A stretch of 64,000 nt of DNA from Bugulina stolonifera (Eukaryota > Bryozoa > Gymnolaemata > Cheilostomatida > Bugulidae), in assembly GCA_935421135.1 (NCBI GenBank), contig OW285192.1:18143001-18207000 (forward strand). Reading direction: 5' to 3'. The notes under the pieces were generated by a model that worked only from the letters and a program-made list of their open reading frames with translations, had not been told where the DNA came from and did no database searches. This document shows, piece by piece, positions 11,370 to 22,939 of the stretch (within the stretch, counting starts at the first letter, position 1; each line of letters opens with the position of its first letter). The position numbers were made by a program, and so were the translations under genes.

Positions 11370-13764
11370 CTGGTACGTCTTCTAGAGGAACACTCTCACC
11401 CAGCTCTGTCATATTACCTCAAATGACAAAAAAAGACTGCGGTCTCACTAAATTTGACACTTCCTTTATCAATCAGAAGCAATCTTTTGTTAGCATTACG
11501 TTTGCAAGGTAACAAAACTAACAAAGGATAAGTGCAGTATTGTAATAGGTAACTATTTGATTCTACAACACTCCACTTAGCAAGCCTGCCTTTTGCGAAT
11601 TTGTCAATTTATTCCTAATAAAGATACATTCGGGTTCCTCTCATGCATTCTTGGCTTCTTGCATGGCCATGGCACAGTGTGTAGAGAAATACTAAAGCAA
11701 AGTGGTTATAATTTGAAGTTGTTCCCTCCTTGAGGAATAAAATGAAAAGAGGACAACTCTGACTGAGTGCCCAGGTGACGGTTCTAAGATAGATTGGATG
11801 ATTATTAAAGGCAAATATATTGATAGCTTCAGTTCTCTCCTTGTTGTTATGAGCATTCAGTTATTCAAATCAACGTACGCCCAGTGAATAAATTAGTAAA
11901 TATATTGCAAAACGGCCTACCTATTGCAACTGCGTGTATTGAAGCCCTCTCGAAAAAAAACTTCTACTTTCAACAAGCTGTCCTATAATCCAGTTTGCCT
12001 GCACACAGTTTATGACAGCACAGTCATCATATTGAGAGCTACAATCTTATATTTGTAAATATTAGCATATTAAATAATTCCTAGTATAGTGATTAGGCAT
12101 TGAACCCGACTTAAGGTAATTGAACTGTCTATATAATCAGTCTGTACTGGAATCCTTCGACCCATTATGCTTGGAGTTCTGGAGTTCTTATTCTAACTAC
12201 TTGAGAGGTACGTTAAAGTGTCACAGATAATGATTAATGGAGGAAGTCAAGCAATACCATCTATAACAGATGCATACCAATACATAAACTGACCCGATGC
12301 AGTTTCTCTACTCTATGCTTCAAAGAGCCCATGTTGTACAAGAATTACCCAGGGCCCTTCTCTAAGCTCCAGTTTCCCACAGACCTCTCATGGGCCTAAC
12401 GGTCTGCCTACGTGGTAGATACTCCCAACAGCCTAGTTTTTCTCAAACAAAACTTACTACTTTACTTACAACATCTAGTAACTACTAGTAACTACTAGTA
12501 GTTACTAGTAGTTACTAGTAGTTACTAGTAACTACTCGGCACTAACAATCAACATCACATTGAGAGAGGACAGAATATGTATTTTACAATAATACAATAA
12601 TCAACATACTCAGTAGGTAATCCACAAGGAGTATAAGTATAAACTGAGGTAAAAAAGGAAACAGCACGGAGAAGCTGTTAGTTATACTAAAATGACGATT
12701 GATGACGCGGCAGTCAACTGATTCGTGACGAGGACCAATTATAAGAGTGCCGACAGTGTGAGTAAAAAGAGGGCAATTCACCGGAAGTGACTACCAGGTT
12801 CACTGTCATGCAGGGCCGTATAAAAATTGAACGTTATTGAGGGGAATGCATAATTATTTGCACTATTGACTGCAAGCTACTGTGTTACCAATATACACTA
12901 ACAATGACAAGACTAGACAGACCCCACTACTAATAATTAATTACCAGTTGACTTCAAAAACCACAACATTATGTATAAGAATCTATTAATAATACTAATG
13001 AGTTAGTTTAACAGCTTCAAGTAACGGAGTTGGTTCTACCAACACAAAGTATAATGTTGGTCTACAAGGCAGGCAGTGGGAGATGACCGAGTCATTGCAC
13101 TTTACACCATCTGTAAAGCAAACACCTGCATTGCAGTCTATTTTAGCCTTAGAGCCAAGGTAAGGATTTGGATGAGTGTAGCCATTTTTATTACTACTTT
13201 GAAAATGAGATTCGGCATGCCAGTTTAACTAAACACAATTTAAGACATTGGTGTCCCTATCATAAACATTGCATTGTGGTAATGACAGGTAGCAAGGACA
13301 GGCATTCCCACCAATAAAACTTTGCATTAGAGATCACGTGCCCAAGCTCTGTTTGAATGGAATCAATGAGGCAGAGAAAGAATTACATTTTGCTAGTAGC
13401 ACATCACTGGGCAGAGTAGTAATAAGTAACCATAGTTGTACATACATGTACATATACTTGTATCACATGCATGCATTGTATGACAATGTGAACTGTCCAT
13501 ACACTGTACATGCAAATGTAGAACCCTATGAAGAGTTGATTGAGACCAACCCATGTACATGTACATGTATGGAATGTGTAGTATTAATACCTACATGACG
13601 TTTTCCTATTTGGTAGGATTAACAACATTTTAAAGGAATAAAGTTCAGCTCAATTGGTAAGTCTTAATTATATTTTGAAATCTAAGTCTTTACTCTACAT
13701 TCTAGTATCATGTTTTAGTTAGCTCCCATATTGTTGTAGGCAGAGAGCTCTTCCTTTACCTACT
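11370..13764. other. divergent intergenic region between genes A and B
   Basis: This stretch lies between the 5' ends of gene A (minus) and gene B (plus) and so should hold both promoters. No coding exon was supported. Notable content is the palindromic block at 12471-12537. The minus-strand frame at 12584-12781 and the plus-strand frame at 13338-13598 lack domains and flanking splice signals. Confidence 0.5.
12471..12537. repeat. palindromic AGTAACTACT/AGTAGTTACT block
   Basis: A run of the 10-mer AGTAACTACT and its reverse complement AGTAGTTACT, about six units, which can fold as a hairpin or cruciform. It lies about 1.1 kb upstream of the gene A start. It could be a simple repeat or a regulatory hairpin. 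Confidence 0.8.
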
Positions 13765-15045
13765 GTATGTTCTACAGTTCTACAGTTCTACAGTTCTACA
13801 GTACTACAGTTCTACAGTTCTACAGTTCTACAGTTCTACAGTACTACAGTTCTACAGTACTACAGTACTACAGTACTACAGTACTACAGTACTACAGTAC
13901 TACAGTACTACAGTACTACAGTACTACAGTACTACAGTTCTACAGTACTACAGTACTACAGTTCTACAGTTCTACAGTACTACAGTTCTACAGTTCTACA
14001 GTACTACAGTTCTACAGTACTACAGTACTACAGTACTACAGTACTACAGTTCTACAGTTCTACAGTTCTACAGTTCTACAGTACTACAGTACTACAGTAC
14101 TACAGTACTACAGTACTACAGTACTACAGTACTACAGTACTACAGTACTACAGTACTACAGTACTACAGTACTACAGTACTACAGTACTACAGTTCTACA
14201 GTACTACAGTACTACAGTTCTACAGTTCTACAGTACTACAGTTCTACAGTTCTACAGTACTACAGTTCTACAGTACTACAGTACTACAGCTCTACAGTAC
14301 TACAGTACTACAGTACTACAGTTCTACAGTACTACAGTTCTACAGTTCTACAGTACTACAGTTCTACAGTTCTACAGTTCTACAGTTCTACAGTACTACA
14401 GTTCTACAGTTCTACAGTACTACAGTACTACAGTACTACAGTTCTACAGTTCTACAGTACTACAGTTCTACAGTTCTACAGTACTACAGTTCTACAGTAC
14501 TACAGTTCTACAGTTCTACAGTACTACAGTACTACAGTACTACAGTACTACAGTACTACAGTTCTACAGTACTACAGTACTACAGTACTACAGTACTACA
14601 GTACTACAGTACTACAGTACTACAGTACTACAGTTCTACAGTTCTACAGTACTACAGTACTACAGTACTACAGTACTACAGTACTACAGTTCTACAGTAC
14701 TACAGTACTACAGTACTACAGTACTACAGTACTACAGTACTACAGTTCTACAGTTCTACAGTACTACAGTACTACAGTACTACAGTTCTACAGTTCTACA
14801 GTACTACAGTACTACAGTACTACAGTTCTACAGTTCTACAGTTCTACAGTTCTACAGTTCTACAGTACTACAGTACTACAGTACTACAGTACTACAGTTC
14901 TACAGTACTACAGTACTACAGTACTACAGTTCTACAGTACTACAGTTCTACAGTACTACAGTACTACAGTTCTACAGTACTACAGTACTACAGTACTACA
15001 GTACTACAGTACTACAGTACTACAGTTCTACAGTTCTGCAGTTGT
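13765..15045. repeat. octanucleotide array (TTCTACAG/TACTACAG)n
   Basis: About 160 near-perfect copies of an 8-bp unit over 1.28 kb. Almost all variation is one site, T or A at unit position 2; rare exceptions include one C-for-T change near 14290. The long plus-strand open frame across it is a by-product of the repeat. The plus-strand unit resembles a 3' splice site (UUCUACAG). The array ends about 75 nt before the acceptor-like TTGCAG that precedes the gene B start codon. Confidence 0.95.
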
Positions 15046-15121
15046 TTCATCTTCTAACTGTGTTATTACATTATTTATTTAAAATTTAATGAAATCTCTA
15101 AATATTGTCCACTGTTGCAGA

Positions 15122-18100
15122 ATGATCAGAACTCTAAAAATGTCAGATAATGGGAGCAAAATTATTGGGCGTGGAACTGAGAGACTCACCAATGAGCACA
15201 CGCCACTGGTTAACTACGAGTATGAGTTGGATGCCATCAAGTCATCAGACGACCCTCATTCGTTAGACGACCCTCATTCGTCAGACGACCTTCATTCGAC
15301 TGAGGGTCTGGAAATCAAATCTTATAAGAGGAGATGGTGGCTGCTGATTGTCTATATGCTAACTGGATTGACAAAGGGACAAGTATTCAACTCTTGGCCC
15401 CCAATTGCCTATTCAGCATCTGTAGCTTTTGGCTGGTCAATATCAGAAATAGCTCAGATTCCAGCTGCTACAGATGTTGGCTGCTTTACCTTGGCTATTC
15501 CCATGATGTATATGGTTCAAACTAGAGGTACACATACCATACTGTTTAGAAATAGGAACCAAAAGGAGGAAAGCATTAATGAATACTTACTACCTCATAT
15601 TATGTAAAATAATGCCTTTGGAAATCGGGTGCATCATTGACTTTTGCTAATGAGAGGCTACAGCCTACATGGATCATGCTATTGGAAAATGATAACGCTA
15701 TCAAATATTTTCTGCTTTTCTAGTTAAAATATTGAAGAAGTTCCACATATTTACATCTGTACATCAGAGGATTTGAAATTTTAGATCGGACGGTTAATCC
15801 ACACGTAATATATTTTTACTCAGTTCATTTTCTTACTGGAGCATAAGCCTACCTACACTGCACTTAAGTTACTTGTAGGGTTGAGGGTGGGTGTGCTGTT
15901 AGCCATATCAATGATCATCTCTGGAGTTGGTATAATAGTGATAAACATTCATACAAGTCATATTATATGGTGAGTAAATCATACATATATGTACACTGTA
16001 GTGTTTCTCCTTCTTCATACTCATCCTTGAAATATGCAATTAAAAATGGTGTCTAAAACCTTTTGCACTACTGACTAGCAACTAGCAAGCCAAGACTCTA
16101 CCTGTTGACACGTAGAGCTATCTTTTACCACAGGTTGCAGTACATAGGATACTACATGTTAGGCTGTGCATCAGCCATTCTCATGTCTTCATCATCATTG
16201 TTTGCTGCTACATGGTTTCCAGTACATGAGAGGACAACTACTACCGCGCTGTGCTCGATGGCCATCAATCTAGGGTTAGCATTTGGATCAATAACAGGTA
16301 CTCTCTACTACTATAACATAACATGTACTCTCTACTACTCTCTACTACTATAACATAAGTTTAGCTTACAGTTTTCATACATCCTGTCTAAAAATACATT
16401 AAATCATTTTATTTGTTGTAACTAGATGTTAATTACTTGAAACCACATGGATTTTTTACCACTGACTGATTTTGCTAGGTACATGTAGTACCTAGTATTT
16501 TATGTGTAGCATGTATGCCACACTGGACATATTGCATGTGGCGAGACCTACTATTTATTTCTATGCTACAAAGTTTAAAAGAGGGGGTTGGTACGAATAA
16601 ATGTTTGTATGTGTACAGTGGCTTAATGCAGTGTGGTTACTGTCAATTTCTCACAGCTATAGGCCTGACTGTCCGATGTTGGCTCCAACCTTGCTAAGTC
16701 TTGTCACCTTCAGGTAGCTACGCTAACTATGGGTGGAATTTTGTTAATGATTTATTGGCAACATCAATCACTTAACTATTCAGCTATGAAAATAATTACC
16801 AGTCTGATGATATTGGTGAGTTTTAAGGAGGTCCAAAGCAGTTACACAAAAATCAACCACTCACAGTAGATGTAGATTTTTATCTGCCCTACATACATAT
16901 ACATACATTGTAGCTGGCAGAACAAAAGCATCTCATACATGTACAATGTAGATGTCTATGCCTTTGTAAACTATATCAATGTATAAATATGCACAGTAAA
17001 TTCCTATAGCTCTGTCAGTGTTGAGTATATTCATGCAACTCTGAATGCTTCAGGCCCTTACTTTGTACATGGTGAAATAATTGATGAATCAACACAGGGG
17101 AAGACAAATCTCACAGCAGGTAATAATTACATAACGACAGATGTTTGCTTATATCCATGTACACTTGTACATGTATTTGTATATGCATAGTGCCTGCCTT
17201 CAGCATGGTATTACATTAAGTACACATAGCATTCCCAGCCAATACACATGCATATCTCAAGTACAGTGTATTACTATACAACTAGAAACCTGTTAGTGGA
17301 AAAATACCCAACTGACAGAATCAACTAATATTCTGTGTATGATACCAGACATTCGGGAGAATTGTAAACAAATCAAACCACTACACTGTGCATCTAAAAT
17401 CATTGTTTGCTGAACCCGCGGATTCAAATATTTTATTTTATTACTTTCATTGCAGAATACACAAATGCTACAACCAATGGAATATTTAACCTTGTCTATC
17501 TAGGTAAGAGATAACCTATATTATATGCTCTTACAATTACTATGTGCACAGCAGGGCTCTGTAACTACTTGCAAGATAACTTTAGAGAAAAGTACTTCTA
17601 CGTTTCATTTAACAGTATTCTACCAGTTTTGATAGTTGAGTATGATTGATGATCTGCCATATAAATGTTTGGTGATCTACATAATATTGTGTCTAGTAAA
17701 CTACAGCAGCTATTGTTAGCTAACAGCAGCTTGCGGCAGCTATTGGCAGCTTATGGTAGCAAGTCTGGCAAGGAGCAAGTAAATATTTGGAAAATGTAGT
17801 GAGTGGATGAGTGGAAAAGATTATTCGAGTAGATCTAAAATTTCATGTTGTGCATGGAGGCTACAAACAGTACACTGATTTTTAAAGAATCATAATTGTA
17901 TTATATTTTACTAGCGAGCCATATAAATCATTGATGATCTTCATTACATATCTTTGAGTTTATTTTGCAGAAGGAGCACAATTCATACATAAATATCATG
18001 CACTGTAAATTTTAGATGCTGGATTGGCAGGCATGTGTTTCCTTTTAATCGCCTCATATTTTCCTGCAAAGCCCCCAAAGCCTCCGAGCAAATCTCAAAT

Positions 18101-21100
18101 CAAAACACGGGAAGATTTTGGTCAAGGTTTAAAACACCTAATAAAGTGAGTTTTAGACATTCTTTCATAATATGGGAGTTGAATAAAAGATTTAGTGCAG
18201 GTTTTTGTCGCTAGTTGCACAAAGAGTAGATATTCAAGATAATATGTCACAATGGGTAAGATTAACAATAGTGAAATCAGACTAGAACACTACCAAACCA
18301 CATAGTTTCACGGAGTAATAAATGAGGCAAGATAGTGATTAACTTCATTCTGAAGTTAGACATATTTGATTAGACATACATGTAAGTAGATAGCTAACAT
18401 TTCTATGGAAATGCAAAATACATAGAACTACTCAAATGGCATGGTCTATCTACATGCACATGAATAATTTGGTCCTCATTGCCTATGCTCATTTGTAAGT
18501 GATAAAATGAAAGAGGCATCGTCAGAGGACAGTAGTGCATAATGCACAGCACTAACATGGTGCTGCATTTCAACTCTGGGACAGACAGCTGTTGTAAGAA
18601 TTTTAATAGCGGATGTGCTTGTGTTAATGACAAAAGCCATAAGTAATTTTATTTCCAACACTACAATAGTATGACTCGTTTTAACATGAAAGAATACCTA
18701 GTAATATTGTAATGGTCACGCGCAGCCTCCCGACTACATGACACTAACTATACACTTATCCTTGCTTGTTATCTGCTTGTATCCATTGTCTATGTAGTTG
18801 AATGTGGCCTGTACACTTCTTATAAGCATTACTGAGTCATTATACCCTTTTTATACCCATGTAAAGAAGCCCAACCTCTCAGAAATACTTGATATTGATT
18901 TTGCATATGATCTAGATGATTTTAAGCATCCTTTGTCAAACCCGACCTATTTTGGGTCGGCCCTCGGGCTTCCGGCCGCCATATTGTTGCGCAATTTCCG
19001 GACGACCCTACGTCGTCTTTTTACGACACTACGTCAGCCTTTTTACCGGAACTTTCTCCGGAAGTTCTATTACTATATAAAGGGCATTGTTTTCATGTTT
19101 GTTGTCTCAGTTCATGCTTGGATCTCAATTAAGACACTTCTATACTTATATATAGAGACTTTCACTTTGTAGATAGGTCATTCTAGTCGTTAAGGTCCTC
19201 GACCTTGCAACACGAACTGCCTACTAGGTCGGATCACTCTCTTTCTCAGTATAGCAAACAAGCATTGACTCGGGATCATATGGGTCGTCTTTGGTAGTTA
19301 TGGGACTACTAATACCTGTTAATCTTTCATGTAATGAGAAGGCCTAGCACCACTCATAGGCACTTCATTTTGGACTCGGGAGTCGTCTTAGGACGACAGT
19401 ACCAAAACCCAAAAACCATTACAATATTGTCTGTCTTAACATTTATTTTTTCTTACATATTTTATCACATGCATGTGTACACTTCAAACTAGGGGAGACT
19501 ATGCTTATGCTCATTTTATAAACCTTCCATTTTTTTAAGGAGTCCTCAGTTTATGCTGCTAAATCTATCGATGAACTTAGCAACAAATACGAATATAACT
19601 TGGCTTTCTTTGGCTGCAATAAACTACAGACCTCTTGGTATAGATCAGGTGAGTGTGATATCTATCATCTACTGAGAATAGGAATTTGTAGATAAACAAA
19701 TAGTAAAAGTTTTACTGCCTTATACATAATTACGTATAATTACATAATGCATATGCAAGCTATCAGTTGTACAGTAGAAATATTTTATTGTTCATCTACT
19801 CACAAAATGGAGGTTCATAGCTGTGATCCAGTAGATAGAGTGCATGACTTGTGTGCAGCAAGTCAGTGTTCAATTTTCACAAGCCTTAAAGTTTGGTAGT
19901 GGTAAAAGACGTGAGCATGACGTGAGAATGAAATGGTGTGAGAGAAAAAGAAGACAACTGCAATTAAGATTACTAACGCTAGAAATCAAACTCTTGTTTA
20001 CCTCATTCCGCAACCGCCAACCGTAAGCTTTATTTCCATCTAATTCCTCCCTAGTACAAGTATTCTAGCGCTAGTTGGAGTTGTTCTCACACTCTCACGT
20101 CCTTTGTCTCTCACGTCACGCTCACGTGTTTTACCACTACCTCTTGAGTTGCGCCTGTAGTGGCATTAGCCTCATAAAGCAGCTTATATGACAGTTACAT
20201 ACAGTTTTGATAGCCTTGTCATAATTATTTTGGTAGACTCAATATATAGTCAGTTGTTAGTCCAGTTCTTGTACAATATAATTTTTGATTATATTTCATC
20301 ACAAAAGACTCTCTATACATTATCTCATGACATAGATGCACACTGTGTGTGGCATTCCACTACTTAGCTAAATAATCTGTAACACCTTCTCACAAAGGTA
20401 CAAAAGTGAGTTTTTAAATTCTTTCCGAATTGAAGTGTCGTACATGTTTGTGTATCGTGACATGAACTTGCTAGCAGAGAAAAAAGGAAATTAAATACAT
20501 ATTGAAGGATTTTCTGAACTTGAGTGATTTTATTAAAAGGTCAAAATTGTACTTTATTTCAGTGGATGTTCATTTTAATCTTAGTGTAAAGTTGTTTATT
20601 ATTCACAGAAATTGACTAGAGTTCGCCCATATTCCTGTACCCCCCCCCCCCCCCCCCCCAGCACACACAATAAGTAGGTCTACAAGAACCAGATAGTAGC
20701 GCAGTATAACACAATATGTTACATAATATGTTACAGGTCACTGCTGGGTGGATTGGATTTGTTGGAATTGGTTCGTGTTTTGGTGGATCAGTTGTCTTCT
20801 CACGAATTGCTGACTACTACTTCAGGCAGACCAAAGCTATAGCTAAAATAGCGATTGTGTGTGCTATTATATTGCAGGTTATCCTTGCTTGTATCCAACA
20901 GAAATATATAGTCTTTGATTCATATGCCTCTCTAACAGGTGAGTTATAATTATTTATATATTATTATACACTGTATGCATATTATTATACAATGTACATG
21001 TGTGGTTTATATGTGTGTTACAGCATATTTGACTTTAATATTTTGTACTTCTTTAAAAACATCTTGTACTTCTTTGGGTCAATTATCATTGTATTTTTAC

Positions 21101-22038
21101 TCTTTGTTGTAGGAACTATTTTCACTCTCGTTTGTCTGAGCTCAGCGCTAGTATATGGTACTTTCCCGATCTACTTTGAGCTGGGCTGTGAAATAGCATT
21201 TCCTGTTAGTGAAGGACTCGCAGGATGTTTGCTAACTATAGGTGGATACATCATAGCTTTCTGTTACTACCTTCTGCTGACCATCCCACCACTCGCTGAA
21301 GGTAGGTCTGCCCGTTCCGAGAGTGCATTGTAATTACTGCGCATATCGTATCAGGAAAGCATTGATACTGTATGTCAAATGTAGGAACTCAGGTCATGTA
21401 TACAAGTTGTTACAGATTGATAGCGATCCAAGCTACAGGAACAAGCTACAGGAACGGAAACTAAATAAGTCTGTTACGAAAAGGTCTACTCAAGACTAAA
21501 TCTTACTTAAATACTTAAAAACGAATAAACATGATGTAGTTGCATTGAGTATCTTTAGTCATGCTGTAGTTTATGTAGGAGTTGTCCTTTCCTGATTTGT
21601 TTCTTCCATAGGAAGAGAATAAAGTTTTCCTACACAGTCATACCTGTACATGTATATGACAAGTAAAGCAGTATCAATTCGATATAAGGTAGAATATTAC
21701 AAATATTCCAACTAAATTTCAATAAAAAAAGAGTCTGGCTGGTGAGGATTAGAACTGGTCTGCCATATAATGGAGGATAGACAAACGGGGGACAACTTCA
21801 AATTAGTAGAATTTATGGATATTCATTTACTGCGCTGCATTACTTTATTAGAGAAAACAACAGGAAGCTAGCTTTGCATGTCATATTTATTTTAGATACA
21901 CATTGGATGACATGGAGTTTGTTAGCATGTACAATACTCACATTAGTGACTTTGTGCCAGATAAAAGATAACTACAGCAGATTAGACGAGGAACTGAGCA
22001 GTGACACCAATGAAGCAAGTGGAAACACTCTCAACTAG
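15122..22038 (+). CDS. gene B: SLC49A4 (DIRC2)-like MFS transporter
   Basis: Eleven coding exons: 15122-15527, 15879-15969, 16134-16297, 16632-16713 (or from 16657 with a frame break), 17019-17119, 17456-17503, 18016-18145, 19540-19648, 20737-20938, 21113-21301, 21896-22038; about 554 aa. SLC49A4 hallmarks: FNSWPPIAYSA in TM1, TWFPVHERTTTTALCSM, YFPAKPPKPPSKSQ in the central loop, VTAGWIGFVGIGSCFGG, and FPIYFELGCEIAFPVSEG. Human DIRC2 is a lysosomal multi-pass transporter, reported to move pyridoxine; the substrate here is inferred only. The N-terminus carries an acidic repeat (DDPHS, three units of 18 bp). ATG 15122 directly follows an acceptor, implying a 5' UTR intron; a second in-frame Met follows six codons later. 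SLC49A1/2 (FLVCR) is the next closest family. Confidence 0.85.
18708..19423 (+). mobile_element. solo LTR in intron 7 of gene B
   Basis: About 716 bp with TGTAATGGT at the left and ACCATTACA at the right, the TG...CA inverted ends typical of LTRs. It is flanked by AATATT on both sides, a probable target-site duplication, though the palindromic flank blurs the exact edge by one base. It is richer in GC and CpG than its surroundings and has a TATA box (CTATATAAAG, about 19073). No internal retroelement genes are present, so it looks like a recombined solo LTR, in the same sense as gene B. Confidence 0.65.
19818..20160. mobile_element. tRNA-like head plus inverted repeat (SINE/foldback candidate)
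   Basis: 19818-19890 resembles a tRNA head: A-box-like GATCCAGTAGATAGAGTGC, a hairpin GACTTG...CAAGTC, and a B-box-like GTTCAATTT. It is followed by inverted arms: GTGGTAAAAGACGTGAGCA near 19900 mirrors CTCACGTGTTTTACCAC near 20130. It lies in intron 8 of gene B. It could be a tRNA-derived SINE next to an unrelated foldback element. Confidence 0.45.
20640..20659. repeat. poly-C tract (20 C)
   Basis: An uninterrupted run of about 20 C in intron 8 of gene B, about 78 nt upstream of the exon 9 acceptor. Its length is likely unreliable in assembly. Confidence 0.9.
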
Positions 22039-22302
22039 CCTCATTTTCATCCATAAACAAGGGACTAGTGTGATAATAGTGCCATGGTTCTATTGACCAA
22101 AACTTTCAATATTGAGTTGAACAGATGAATTATTAACATTTATTTTCTTACAATTCAAGTGTCAGATGTTACGACAGAGCTAAACAATGAATTGATAACC
22201 ATGTCTGTATGTATCTTATATCAAGCCCTAACAGTTGGTTTTATGTTGTATAACCCATCGAGGCTGATAAATGTTTTTACTAAAATAATTTTTTTCAAAT
22301 CT

Positions 22303-22312
22303 AATAAATAAA
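22303..22312 (+). promoter_or_regulatory. polyadenylation signals of gene B
   Basis: Two overlapping AATAAA hexamers start about 265 nt after the gene B stop codon. This fits a 3' end there, before the convergent gene C. Confidence 0.6.
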
Positions 22313-22900
22313 TGTACATGTACATTGTACTTCTAAGAACTACTTCCAGGGCACACTGCACAGCCACCCATGATGTCACACAGCTTCACATTTTTTTGAT
22401 TGGTCAGCTTTAAAGTGACAGTGTGTTATACGTATTTATAAATATTTGCATGAAACTTGTTTTTATAAAAAATTGATGGCCAGGGGTGCATGTGCTATTT
22501 ACCCTTGTTACTGGCTATGCATACATATTATATTATATTTAAATATAAACTGTATACAAAAAGGTTTTGTAATGTATACAGCTGAATGCCATTAGGTTAA
22601 ATATTTAGGATAAGTATTTTTCATCCCAGGTTCAGAAACAATGACCTTGAACTTGTACTGCTACATGTACTCGTAAGTGGCACTAAGGCTATATATAATG
22701 TACATGTAGGGAGAGTAAACAGAGCCACCCCTCCATTAGATGACTTTGATTTTATCAGGTTACATGCAAGTTACATTTATATTTATTAGATTCATAAATA
22801 CATTACAATGTAAACTCGCTACATTTAGTGTGTGTTACAATAGACAGTGTTCAGGTATAAATACGGTACCACAGTTTCAGTTTGCCATGATGTAATATAG

Positions 22901-22906
22901 TTTATT
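22901..22906 (-). promoter_or_regulatory. polyadenylation signal of gene C
   Basis: TTTATT on the plus strand reads AATAAA on the minus strand, 34 nt past the gene C stop. Genes B and C are convergent with under 0.6 kb between their predicted 3' ends. Confidence 0.55.
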
Positions 22907-22939
22907 TACTTTACCAAAAGCCAAGAGGATCTACATTTC

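Noticed and set aside
13767..15089. 440-codon plus-strand open frame
   Set aside because: It is the translation of the octanucleotide array (YSTTVLQ period); no codon bias, domain or independent support.
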